Below the pieces are notes generated by a model. That model had not been told where the DNA came from, did not search any database, and saw only the letters and a list, made by a program, of their open reading frames with translations. From contig JASANG010000082.1 in the NCBI GenBank assembly GCA_030248215.1, positions 1-64,000 of the forward strand: DNA of 64,000 nt. Direction: 5' to 3'. A program made the position numbers and the translations under genes. Origin of the DNA: Enoplolaimus lenunculus (lineage: Eukaryota; Nematoda; Enoplea; Enoplida; Thoracostomopsidae). Positions 1-12,200 of this stretch are shown here, piece by piece; the stretch's first letter is position 1, and every line of letters begins with the position of its first letter.

Positions 1-395
1 AAAAATTTCGTTTCGCGCCTGTGGGCCTGCTAATTTCTGAGCACCAGAAGTGGATTGGCAGTCACCGGATAGGTTCAAGAAAGGAACTGAAAAAGGCTCG
101 TTTTTCGAGCTGGGTGGTGATTAATTTCTCCAGGGTGACCAATGGTGACGTACTGTTTGCCCGTACTGGGAAGGCTGGGCAAACAGTGAAGGGGAACTTC
201 CGACGATTACGGGTAATTCCTACTGTGGGTCCCTCCGCGATTCTAACATTTGAGGTTATAACTAACTCGCGGGTACCATTACCGATATTTATGGCTTAGC
301 CTAACGCTCCTTCGGAGTGTCGTAGTCACCCAATCCATTTTTCACTACGTTATTCAACATCGGAATTCCACCTACTCTTTGCCTTGTGATGGTCG

Positions 396-2900
396 GTGTC
401 GGGTTTTCACTACTTTGAATTTCAGTTCTGGGTGGAATACATCTCGCGAGATAGTGTCACCCGGTCGTTTCCCTTTGCGGTGGTTATTCAGTGGGATTAC
501 TACTACGATGCGCTCGCACATTATACTTTTTACGCTAGACAATATTCGCACAAAAACTCGACCGGATCCGGGCCAGAGAGGCCGGTTGTCTATGCTGCCT
601 GAAAGCAGTGAAGGGGTACCGAACGAAAAAGCGGAACAGGGGACCATGAATCGTACTTGTAAGCCGGTGAAAATAACTGACCCGCTTTTGGCCCCATATT
701 TCGAAGTTTGGGCACATTCACATTCGATTTCATCGGTACTTGTCACGTACTGTTGGACTAGGAAATCTTACCGGCTACCCACAGTCGCCGAGATGTTAGT
801 AAGTGATAGCGTACTTCCATTGTTGGACCTGATGAACCGGTGACCTGTGAATAATTTTCCACTAAGAGCCCTGGCCGAGTTGCTGGGACAGTTGCAGTAC
901 GAGGAGGATGACCCTCCCCGCGTCCGGCTTAAGTCGCTGCGGTACACAACACTCGCTGAGCTAGAACAGATAGACCTGCGCTTACCTGGCGATCTTGCGG
1001 AATTCCATAAGTCACCTGCGGATTCCTTGTTCCTGACAGCACGGGTGGATTCCAGGCAGCTGAGTAATATTCGCTTGAGTGGATCACTAGTTCGGTTGAT
1101 AAATCCTAATTGGCGTTTCAAGTATTTGGCCGCACTAGTGGGTTCTGGGCCACATGATGAGACAAACACCATTGTTGTCCTGAAACTTAATGTGGGTACA
1201 AAACGTATGTTCTCTGATGGCCGTGGGGGAGTTAGACAGTACGAAGATCTGTACGTTGCTCCGCTAACCGGACCCGCTGTCGAATATTTGACCGCTCTGT
1301 TGACAAATGTAATTTATCAGTCACCTCCTGACTCAGCGGAGCCAGACGAAGCGACTGCTCCTGGGGACAACGGTCAGTCTCTCCAGAGTGGAGACGCCGC
1401 GGTTTCATTGTCCGATGAGCAGCGCATTCGTCTTGCCGAGCTGAGTCGCCGAAAGTTGTTTCTAAAACTGTTCCGAAATTCTTGGCATTCCTTATATGAG
1501 TTACTGTTTTGTGGAGTCACAGGTGCTGTCAGCCAACATACGAATACTTGGCCTAAAATAGCTATCACCGATGCGGATCACTTAAATTGGCTGAATGCCG
1601 AACAGCAGTTGGTTGCCAACTCTGTTATTTCGGGTACTAAACTTGTTTTATGCAAAGCTCCACCGGGTACAGGTAAAACCAGTAGTCTCGCCTGCATACT
1701 GTCCACCCTGAGCACTTCTGATTCCAACAAACGCATTCTATGTGTGACTAGTACTAACGCAGCGGCAAACATTTTGGCCTTGAAAATTGTTCAAAATTTG
1801 AAAATGTTTAGCGAAGCCAAAACTGATGTGCCGCTTGACAGGGTTCTGCGGTATGTTCGGCGTGGCTACGACGTTACCCTGCTTAACCCGGACCTGATAC
1901 CGTATTGTGCCACTAAACCTGACCCAAACGGGAATGGACATACCGACATGCGTGAGGTAAGCTCAGGCACTGCCCTGCTAATGCATAAGATCGTAATCTG
2001 TACAATGGACTTGGCAATAATGGACATGGTGAACACCCTTGACGTTTATCATCACCAAAAAGGTCAACCAAATTTCGGTCAGAGTAAATTTGACCTCGTC
2101 GTGATCGACGAAGCGGCTTCAGTTGACCTGCCGCGCATGTCTGTTATTCTGCCTTTAGCAGCTGCGGGACAGATCATTTTAATGGGGGACATCCATCAGT
2201 TACCAGCATACATAACTAATCCAGTAATGCAGCGGCTCGGTGCCGAAGAATCTGGCATGGAGTTTCTGCTGAATTTGACAAATCTTAGCCCACACTGCGA
2301 CATAATACAGCTACAGAATAACTATCGGTCGGTGGAGCCGCTACTGCGGCCGCCCAATCGGATTATATACAACAAAACACCGTTAGTTTGTTCTGCTGGC
2401 GATTCCCTCGCTAGCTCGGCTTGGCCACAGTTAACATCGCAACAACAGAATCTACCGATAGTATTCTGGCACGTAGAGGGAGATCAAACTTACCATGGGG
2501 TTAGCCTGTTCAATTTTCATGAAATTATCGCTATTTCGCGATTGCTGGAAATGCTTACTACCCAGCATGGTATTCCACCCGAACAGATTGGTATTGATGC
2601 TGCTTACGCCGCACAAACAGAAATTTTAAAAATTGTGGTGGGTGACCTTTTATCCCTCGGTAAAAATAGGCTGTGCCAATGTTCTGCAGGGCGATGAGCG
2701 CGATTATATGATTATTTCGTTAGTACGCTCATTCCCTGAAGCGGGACGCGCTCGGTCAACCACATCCGATGGGATTTCTTACCGAGCACCGTCGCGTTAA
2801 CGTGACAACAACACGCGCCCGAAAAAATGAACATCTCCGTCTGCAATGCATGACATCTCGAATAAAATGCACTTGGTCATTCGGTGAGTCCATGCGCGAA
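396..2900 (+). pseudogene. decayed UPF1-like superfamily 1 helicase
   Basis: The longest open stretch (847-2694) carries SF1B helicase motifs in order: Walker A PPGTGKTSS near 1660, VVIDEAAS near 2100, GDIHQLP near 2190 and NNYRS near 2325. The downstream motifs GDERDYMIISLVRS and RRVNVTTTRAR (about 2690-2820) lie in a different reading frame, and the conserved-looking sequence also extends upstream of 847 in changed frames. The copy is therefore broken, with at least three breaks. UPF1/SMUBP2/ZNFX1-type helicases use ATP to unwind or remodel RNA or RNA-DNA hybrids. No introns are seen, unlike the other two genes here, which suggests a retrocopy, a mobile-element gene or a transferred gene. 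The NADAR relic follows within about 350 bp on the same strand. The family assignment is firm; origin (host, element or virus) is not known. Confidence 0.8.
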
Positions 2901-3239
2901 TGCTGTCAGACACAGGCATGGATAGAGCCAATGGCCATCGGGGTAAAGCATTTCGTACACATGCGTGTTTGTTTGGGTTGCCCTTTAGCTGGAACGGATG
3001 TCACCGTGCCAATGCAGCATTGTGTCATGTAGCCTAAGTGTGATAATAATGCACCGCTTACGTACAAACTGTACAGATTATCGTAAATTAATAATTATTA
3101 GTATTTACCTATTGGGTTTGGCTGAAATCTGGTTTATTGCAACAGCGCAACAACTACAGCGCGGATTGTTGCTAAATATTGGCATCGCTTTGTTGTCTTT
3201 GTACCGTGTAAGTATAACTAATCGTTTAACATTAAAACA

Positions 3240-3720
3240 TTATGATAATCGTTCCATTTATCGGGAGATAATTTATGTCTTTTCATACTTCTATCCTGTA
3301 TAATTATGTTAAGGGTGTCAGGTTTGCCAATGTTGAGCAATATTACACCTATCAGAAGGCAATATTTAACGGGTACCCAAAATCAGCCCCATAAAATATT
3401 ACAAATCGATAACCCTGGTCGGGTTAAACAACTTTTAAAACGAGAAGAGTGGAAAATGAAACGGTACCATGTGGGTAGGCAGATGTTGCGGTATTGGGAA
3501 CATGAAAAGCTAAAAGACAAGAAGTGAGGCCCTAGATGCAAAAATTACACAAAATGATAAACTCAGGCTCGCTCTTTTACGTACAGAACATTGCCTCTTA
3601 GTGGAAGCTAATCGGTATGATTTGTTCTGGGGGGCGGGAGTGTCCGAAGAATTCACCGTTATTGCTGAAACCGGATCAATATCCCGGTCTGAATGTGTTG
3701 AGGGAAACACCACGGCGCAT
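3240..3720 (+). pseudogene. decayed NADAR (YbiA-like) domain
   Basis: Pieces in different frames match the NADAR domain in the right order: YVFSYFYPV, then VRFANVEQYYTYQKAIF, then NPGRVKQLLKREEW with RQMLRYW, then LRLALLRTEHCLLVEANRYD followed by FWGAG. The known family pattern is FSNFYP, a V-E-Q/H-Y-Y helix, R-x-D/E-W, then L-x-T-x-x-x-L-V-E-A-x-x-x-D-x-x-W-G. NADAR proteins are N-glycosidases acting on ADP-ribosylated or related nucleotide substrates, known in bacteria, phages, large DNA viruses and scattered eukaryotes. The copy is not functional, with at least three breaks. It lies just downstream of the helicase relic on the same strand and may have been part of the same gene or element. 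Confidence 0.7.
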
Positions 3721-6700
3721 TAATAACGCGGTTGAAAAATTTACACAATATTGAAGTTCAATCTTCAAATACGAGTAACACAAATACTAACACCCCATTT
3801 AAAATTACTTATTACTATTCATGACTGCTATGTGGCTATCAGTCCCTTACAGGACCCTAACCAAATCTATATTTAATCGGCCCTTGCCCCTTTACTTAAA
3901 AGGGTCTACGCTGAAATTGCAAGTTACAATGATAGCTAATAATTTAACCTAATGCCACATAATTATCAGCCTCAACGTTTGCAATTGCAAACGTATAACT
4001 TACTAATGCGATATTACCTCTTATTCACAAAAAATGTCTATTTCGAACAAGGCATGATTGGTTTGGGCTAACTGTTCTAGGACGTGTGATAATGCAGATA
4101 TGTGTAACGCGAGGCGGCAGGCATATGGTGACGACAGGGCTGAGATCGCGTTCATTTGGCGAACAGTGCTCAAACTAGATGCCGAGTCTGAATCCCGCAA
4201 CTGGTTTTTCGTGGCAGATTCCCCGCGTTTAATTAGGGGTATTTGGTTTTTAGTTTTGAAGAGTGGGTTTGTTTAAACGGTTTGTTCTTTACAAACCGTT
4301 AAGAAACCAAATCCGTTAAAAAGAGTAGTAATCAGGAACTACCCTAAACTAAAAAATATGAGTTCGTAAAAATTTGGTTAAGTGCTCCAAATTTTAATGA
4401 AATGCAAACCGGACAATTCTGTCTTACAACCGAGCCAACCACGTAAAGATCTGGTAGGCTGTAGTTGATGGTTTCTGCATCGAAATTACAGTGCAAACCA
4501 TGAATTTCGTCAAAGCCCCCAAGTCAACGTCGACGGTAATTGCTTTCCAGAACAGAGTACGGGGGGTTTCAATTTTAGCTTAAATTAATGACCATAGATA
4601 AGTAAAATCAATTATTGTAGAAAAATTAGTCGCAAGAAACATTATTTTATGATTTCGGATATTTTCAAAAACCTAATGTAACGTATCAGTTACGATACTA
4701 AAACACGGTTTTCGCTTTCAGTCAAGAAATTTATTAGAACAAGTACAGCAACGAAGCCCCTCCAAATATCCAATAGGTATGACAAAAGAAACGAACAATA
4801 TAACAAAACGGGTCAGGGTCCCTAGTGGGATCACAAAAAATCAGAAGCCTGAATCAAACACAAAATAATTCGCTCCAAAAACATAACACCGACGAACAAC
4901 CTCACATGCTGGTAACACGACTGCCCTTGATTCGCAAAATATCCAGCTTTTATACCACTCTTCGACCCATTTGACATTTCACAAAAATTTTCAGCTAATT
5001 TATAACTGATCTTGTACTCACTGCCAAACCTTTTAAAATTTATTTTTACATCGCAATTTATCCAGAATTTACGAACATTTGCACATAACGCTGGAATTCA
5101 AACAGATTATTATAATTCTCCGAACCCGCTATTTGCAAAATCTTCGGCTAAACGTGAGTTTAAAACATACAATTTCGTGACTAAAGATTAGGTAATATCA
5201 ACCCGAATATTAAAATTGTAGGAACTTCAGCTATTTTTAACATCACATATTCGCAGCAGAATATCCCAAGTCTAGATAGCAACAACATTACACCACTGCT
5301 ATTCGAACAATCATAAATTTATTTCAAGAATTTTTCTGTACTGACATTTTACAAAACAGCACGGATCGGGAGCCAAACCAATAATTAGGTAGGAGAGCCT
5401 AAAACAACAATATTAAGTTGAAAGGGAAGAATACACCAACAAGATATTAACAAACTAGCGCCATTTGTAAAATTTGCATTAAGTTAAGTCAATCAAGTTG
5501 AAGAGGCTTTTACGGTGCCCCCGTTTTAAGTTCCTGGCATTGCTTGCGAACTACCAATTTTTTTATCGAATGAAATAAAATAATTTGCTTTGCTCACTTG
5601 CAGAAAAATAACTGCTTCTAGCAATATATTCGTGCGTTTAGTAGACACAACAAGGTGTATAAAAAGATAATAATAAAAAAGAAGGTGAAGCGAGCCTGAT
5701 CTTAATATGCAACCTTGCTAGTAAGATCTCCATTTTTTTATTTACAATTTTCCCTAGCCTAAACTTACCCCTAACAGCAGGTTTAAAAACACTTTAACTA
5801 AGCCGCCCACTAACACTAATTTTCATTTTAGACGCAATTCTTTGGTAACATTTCTTTCACTTCCGTACTGTACACTAGAAGTGCCAGAGTGGCCTCTGTC
5901 AGAATATTTTTTGTATAAAATGGTAAGGTCCCTATCTTACAATTTTTCTCTCTCTCTCAGAAAATTTGCAACGTATATAGCACACTTTAAAAATTGCGTT
6001 TCATAACCTTTGTCAAGCCAAGTTTCCGTCAGAAATTTCACGATTACTGTACGTTGAATATTCATTGTATTTTAGGTTATTATCAAGCTTAATATTTGGT
6101 CAAAATGCTCTCGGTTCACGACGTTCCGGTATGGACCTTTCGCTACAACAGGTGTGGCCCCACGATTCGAACCAGTTCACCTGTAACCCTTCGCTATCGG
6201 CAATGACCTCAGCATTTATTCAGTTCCCTCGAACGATGCTTCAAAATCATGAAAATACACCAGAAGAAATTTAAATTTAACTGCAAAGCAAACTTTTTTA
6301 TGCCAAAGTAAGTTGTTATAAGTGCAAAATTTTATTTTCTAAGCAAACTTTTAGACGTTTTTGATACAAACATTGTACATTTTGCCTATTTAAGGTGTGT
6401 AATCATGTTATTGTTAATGGTGGCCAGTCTTTCGTAGGAAAATAGCTGAGTAGGTTAAGTGAACATTGATGCTGAGGCTTAGACTGTGGCCGTATGTTCT
6501 TGCAAATGCGAATAACACCAATCACCAGTTAGCGATATTTTTTCAAATTGACGAACACATACAGGTTTATAATATTTAATTGAAATATTTGCGCAGTAGC
6601 AGGCTTAGGCATATCAAATTCGGTATTAAATATGGTTCATTTTGACACTCATCATTCGCTGGTTCGAAAGATACAAGACCTATCACTGACTGGTAATAGT

Positions 6701-6960
6701 TTGTTGCACACATTTGAGAGTATGTGAATAAGGCTTCGTGTTTGGATGATGGTTTGACTACAGATACGTAACGTTGTAGAAATATTTGCCAACCCATAAA
6801 TATTTACCAAATACATTACCATGGGGCCTTGAAAATAGCTGAAAATAGCTGAAATGTTATAGGCTGTGTACCAAAATATATATAAGCATAGCACACTTGA
6901 AGTTTTGAAATCATATTTTTTTGAAATAAGAATGTTTACAATAAGACAGTGTATGATACA
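3721..6960. other. no gene seen; AT-rich spacer
   Basis: I see no supportable gene here. Open frames are short and lack family signals. A stretch at about 5880-6060 with AAAATGGTAAGGTCCCTATC and a TTTCTCTCTCTCTCAG run resembles the interior of the 270-bp hAT-like element found whole at 31143-31412, so it is probably an old copy. Confidence 0.6.
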
Positions 6961-6964
6961 AGAG

Positions 6965-7254
6965 TAGGCCATTCTTAAGAGTTCCGCATGATACAAAATG
7001 TACCACCGAGCGTTGCGTTTTTGGCCGACTCTTCTTATTTAGAGGGGGTCGCTGTCACATGTAATAACCCTGACTTAAACTATGAACAGCATTTTTGATG
7101 CCGTATATGTCCAGTGCCATGGTTCTTACATGTTGTTCCCCTCTCAGGATAAGAAGGCGACGGGCAGAAACATTACGCGTGCCCGGCATCTTTTTTTTCG
7201 TAGAAGCTACCCAGTTGCATACTCTTGTTGAAGTATGTATCATCCAGTCTTCAA
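6965..7254. mobile_element. long-inverted-repeat element, CCAAGAGTGGATGAT family (old copy)
   Basis: The left half carries GTACCACCGAGCGTTGCG and TTTTTGGCCGACTC; the right half carries ACCCAGTTGCATACTCTTG and ATCATCCAGTCTT. These are parts of the family best seen at 61394-61750. It is non-coding and its ends are eroded. Confidence 0.6.
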
Positions 7255-7728
7255 GGGCGGATCCGGGGGGGGGGGATTGGGACATGCATCCCCCACCGAC
7301 TGCTGAGTGTAAATTTTTTCACGGTTAAAACCAACGTAAGCTATAATGGCACTATGGTGAAAATACGGAAAAAAGAACATATAAAACCTCTTTGTCCTAG
7401 TAACCAAGATATCATGGCTAGAGATTTATGCAACATCCACTTTAATGAGTGCATCTAAGCTACTTTGACGTTGTTCTCGTTAGTGTCGATACATTCATAT
7501 ATATGTGTATGAACAAGTGCCAAAATTTACAGCTTTCGACTGGTGCATCCCCCCAGCAGAAATTTCTGGATCCGCCACTGCTATTCTTGACTATAGTAAG
7601 TAACAAAACTGGTCTCTACAATTAATATTCAGCTAGTAGTATTATTTCACAGCGTTCGCACCCCCCTCAATCGCTGATTAGCTTATATATTTCAGTTATA
7701 ACGAATGCAACCTAAATATAAAAGTTTT

Positions 7729-7942
7729 GGCCGATGTATAGAACAGGTCCGGAACAGTAGTTTAAGCATATTCCTAAGCCTAAGCCTAAACCTAATCCTA
7801 AGCCTAAGCGTATGGATGAGCCTATTTATAAGCCTATGCCTAAGCCTAAGCCTAAGCCTAAGCAAAAAATTAGTCTAAAGCTTAAACTGACTCTATTATA
7901 GCCCATCCGGAAAACGATCCGGCCCTGATCTTTACATGGGCC
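7729..7942 (-). mobile_element. hAT-like MITE carrying GCCTAA (TTAGGC) array
   Basis: It begins GGCCGATGTATAGAACAGG and ends CTTTACATGGGCC, an imperfect terminal inverted repeat. Flanks are AAAGTTTT and AAAGGTTT, an 8-bp target duplication with one mismatch, typical of hAT elements. The interior holds CCTAAG units, the reverse complement of TTAGGC-like repeats, so this copy is inverted relative to most others. Confidence 0.75.
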
Positions 7943-8328
7943 AAAGGTTTTTGCAAACCTGGTGCGAGTGATAAATTTTATAGATAAACCAGCTTGTTTT
8001 CAATGTACCTTTGTTCATATTTCTAGATGTTATTTGGAGTATATATATTCTTTATTATACCGACCTTATGTGCCATTATAACCTGCCCATTTTTTTTATT
8101 CAATTCTTATATATGTTTTCATGTATGTCGAATATCATTTTAGAATTTTCTGTGTTATAATAAATGCAATATTTTAGATGCAAGTTTGCAAAATACATAC
8201 ATAACCGATTTATAGTTGAAAATAGAGTGCCAGAATTCTCAAATATGTGTAGCACCTATCAGCAGTTCGTAATACTGTTATATCTGAACTAAAGAAATGG
8301 AAAATTACAATATTAGCCCGTTTTTTAA

Positions 8329-8599
8329 TTAACCCCTTCTCACATTGAGTTGCCTATGGGCGACTCAGCGCAGTGTATATACGTTAAATAATATATATCG
8401 CACCGTGTTTAACAATTGCAACACGTATACATAGTACTAAATCACCACAAGACGTGACAGCCTACTCGGGCTCGAGCGCCAAGCTCCGATAGCTGAGGGG
8501 TGATGGTATACGCCTCCCACTCGAGTCACTGGAGTTCGAATCCTAGCATAAAAGTAGGTCTCAAGGGAAATAGAAAATATTCATGTGAGAAAGTGTTAA
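8329..8599 (-). mobile_element. TTAA-flanked (piggyBac-type) MITE with tRNA-like core
   Basis: It is bounded by TTAA on both sides. The inverted ends are CCCCTTCTCACATTGAG and the complement of CATGTGAGAAAG. TTAA targets with CCC termini are the piggyBac signature. Inside, TAGCTGAGGGGTGATGG fits a tRNA A box and GAGTTCGAATCC fits a B box, with tRNA-like spacing. It is non-coding. Closely similar copies lie at 19554, 38073, 47197 and 50850. Confidence 0.8.
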
Positions 8600-9000
8600 A
8601 TCTACCCTGTTAAAGTACCATAATTCGGAACGATAACTGTCACCCAGGGTGCATCCAGAGGTCTATTTCCGGCTCCGGTATTTTTCATCTCTGGTTGCAC
8701 CCTACTGACGCCGTTGCACTGTCGTTGAACGGCCATAGTTGCTACACACAGTTGAGAATAAATGACTTTTGAGTCAATTTAAACTTTAATTGTTACTCGT
8801 GCAAGTTTTTACAGTTTCTAAGCGCAATTTCAAACCCGAAATATCTTTGAAATTCTTGCAGCTGCAATTTATTTACTAAAATATAGCCATATTTTGGATA
8901 TATGAACAATCGCTCAAGTTGTGAGTAAGGCTTAATATTAAAAACGATGCGTGACAAAAATTCTGCCACTATGGTTTGTCCTACTGTAATTGGGGTCTCC

Positions 9001-9185
9001 GGACAATGTATAGTTCAGGGCCGTAACAGTAATACAAACATATTTCAAAGCCTAAGCCTTAGCGTAACTCTGAGCTTATACCTAAGCGCTATCACAAGCG
9101 TAATCCTAGGCAAAATAATTGGTCTAAAACTTAAGCTTACTCTATTGCAGTCCCACAGAAAAACGTACCGCCCCTGATCTTCACA
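9001..9185 (-). mobile_element. degenerate hAT-like TTAGGC MITE
   Basis: GGACAATGTATAGTTCAGGG at the left and CGCCCCTGATCTTCACATGA at the right match the family ends in inverted orientation, with CCTAAGC-like units between them. The target duplication is no longer clear. Confidence 0.55.
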
Positions 9186-9268
9186 TGAGTTCTTAATAAA
9201 TAAATTTTTCAGTCATCTCAGACATGCTTTGGCTATAGTCTTTGGTGGTCCTCACAAATTCTAAGATT

Positions 9269-12200
9269 TTACAATTCTGTCTGTTCCATCACAGTACAGG
9301 GATCATCCATTTTGTCTCGTTCAGAATTCGTTGATCCATTTGTTGTTGGTCGATTATTTGTCGAGGTACGTCGATGACTAGCGCTTCTTCGTAATAATCC
9401 TCCGAAACCTAATTTACCATATTCTGGTTTCTTTGGCGTTTTGATTGCATTGCGAAACGAATTTTGATTTCTGGTTAGATTTTGTAAATAGGCATCCGGT
9501 TCGCTTGTTGGAGTGCCTAAGAGCTGGTCGTTTTGAGCTACAGGTGTATATCGGTGGTACGTCAGTGCAAGCAAGTGCCCGTTACAAATATACGATGAAC
9601 GCCGGTTGGATTCGCTGTCGTTCTGGTTTGCTGAATAGTTTTCGCCACAGTCGAGTATGATTGCGCTGTCTTTTGCGTTGATACGCTGGCTTGTTGAGTT
9701 TTGATTGTCTGGTGGTAATGATGAATTTTGATTGGCTGGTAAAATTTCTGTTTTTTGATTGGTTGAATTCTGAGTGGTCGTTTGATTAGTGGAATTTTGG
9801 TTGGTTATTTGATTCGTTGAAGTGTCATTGCTTATTGAGATTAATGAATTTTGATTCGTTGTTTGGTGAGTTGTATTTTGATTGGTTGTTTGGGTATCTA
9901 AATTTTGATTGGTCGTTGTTATTGCTTCTGCGGTTGTTGTTGGTTTATCTTCGTGGTTGGGCTTTCCGATCCCTAACGCCAAACTGCCGTTTTGAGGGCT
10001 ATCGTTGAGTGTAGTAAGCGTTGCGGTTGGAGTAATTGCGGTCGCAGTTGCGTTTCGCGTTTTGGCCCGTTTCATTAATTGCCTTGTGATCGACCGTCGA
10101 TATCTAAGACACTCGGAAATGGTGGCTTTAAGCTCAGATCTGAAATTAATTAACTAAATTACAATTGGAAAAGATCAGCACTGCAGCTGCAGTATAAATC
10201 TTGCAATTATTTTTTGAATTTTACAACAGAAACTTGCCATAAAATGCAATTTTTACAATCACGGAGTCGTGGTTCTCAAATGTGACCAGCACTTGTTATC
10301 AGTTATCAAAAGGGGTTCAGTTCAGGTCCGTAGCTAGCTAACCGTGCTTGGGGGGTTAAAATTTTTTCGGGAGGTTCATATAAGGGTTTTCGTTGACTTG
10401 CAAGCAAGGTTGATAATTTTCTAGAAGAGCCAAATTTTTTCCACGGGGAGCTGAGCCCCACTGGCCCCCACACTTGGCTACTTCACCGGTTCAGTCTACT
10501 AAACCTAAGCAAAAAAATTAGTCTAAAGCTGTTAAACTGACTCTATTATAGCCCCTCCAGAAAACGATCCGGACCCGTTGTACACATGGGCCCACCCAAG
10601 TATAATGAACGTTTACTAGCGAACTTTAAGCTTACCTAAAACGTCCACTCAGTCGAATATAAATCAGAAAATTAACAGCTGAATTAATCACGGTAAGCGT
10701 GTTGACGGCGTCCCGTGACATCGTATAAAACCAATTGTTCGACTTCAAATAACTTTGCATTGTGTGTTCAAGAATCGCCAAAATTAACGAAGGTAACTTG
10801 CACAACAGGAACACAAATACGATTACAATTAGTACCTAAAAAAGTTTTAAACTTTTAAATTTTAAGGCCCATGTTACTTTAAGGGGCGTCCAGGTTTCAT
10901 GTGGGTCTATAAAAGAGTAGGTTTAGATTGTAGATTACATTTGTTTGCTTAGGTTTAGGCTTAGGATTAGGAACACATTTTTGCAACGCATAGGCTTAGG
11001 CGCAGGCTTAGGCTTAGGTTCAGGCTTAGGGACACATTTTTGCAACGCTTAGGCTTAGGTTTAGGCTTAGGAACACATTTTTGCAAAGTTCAGGCTTAGG
11101 CTTTGGCTTAGGATTAGGAACACATTTTTGCAACGCTTAGGCGTAGGCTTAGGCTTAGGCTTAGGAAACCATTTTTGCAACGCTTAGTCTTAGGCTTAGG
11201 CTTAGGTTTAGGCTTAGGAACACATTTTTGCAACGCATAGGCTTAGGTTTAGGTTTTGGCTTAGGAACACATTTTCGCAACGTTTAGGCTTAGGCTTAGG
11301 TTTAGGATTAGGAACGCATTTTTGCAACGCTTACGCTTAGGCGTAGGCTTAGGAATGCGCTTAATCCACTGATTCAAAGTGAGTATTAGAAGCGAGGCTT
11401 AAACTTTTCCGAAAAGTTCAAATTTTTTCTAAAAATGCTGATTCTAAATAACTCATAAGACGGAATTGATTTTTTCAGGCGAATTCTCAAATTTTCCTAA
11501 GGACCGCTCAGCTCCAACGACCCTCGCCTCTGGCCACGCCGTGACAGATAGGGTGTCGCTATACTTGTCGACCGACGCCATCCTTCACTGTCCGTTACCG
11601 TTCGATGCCGTGCGTTGCGATCTGTCACCGTGCGGATTCGTACACATCGTACCAAACCGGACGACGACGGACGGTGACGAACCGCGACGTACGGACACCG
11701 AAAAACGGTAACGGGCGACGAATAGCGTCGCAAGGCGTCGAATGACATTTAAATGGTTTAAAAAGTATACTCTGCAAAAAATGGTGAGTCATATTGAGTC
11801 TCTTCGAAATAGGCTTTGTCCGCAGTACACAAACTGAGTCAAAGTTCGACTCCGCCAGAGTCAAATTCGACTCAATGAATCCGCTCAGTGAGTCAAATTT
11901 GACGCTGGCGGAGTCGAAATTGACTCAGTTTGTGTAGTCTAGAAAAGTCTATTGAGAAGAGAGTTAATTTGACTCACTATTTTTTTGCAGTGTAAACGCC
12001 ATCCAAAAAAGTGTTTCTGAAACTTACATAAGTTGCTTCGCGACTTCTAAGCATCGCTTGCTGATACTCCAAGTGTTGTTGCCACGGCGACGCTGTTAAA
12101 TGAATAGTTGCGTCAATGGTCGGCGTTGGTAGTCGAGTCAGGTTCCAAATTGTGGCAACATTTAAGCAAACCAGTACACAAAATGGAACGAAAATAAAAA

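Noticed and set aside
379-843. Separate gene upstream of the helicase
   Set aside because: Part of this stretch runs in the same frame into the helicase and reads like its N-terminal extension, so it is included in the helicase relic.
2998-3303. Independent small membrane protein gene
   Set aside because: Its last part matches the start of the NADAR domain (YVFSYFYP), so it is a piece of that relic.
10866-11376. A real telomere or interstitial telomere
   Set aside because: The TTAGGC runs are broken up by other words and lie inside elements with transposon ends and target duplications.
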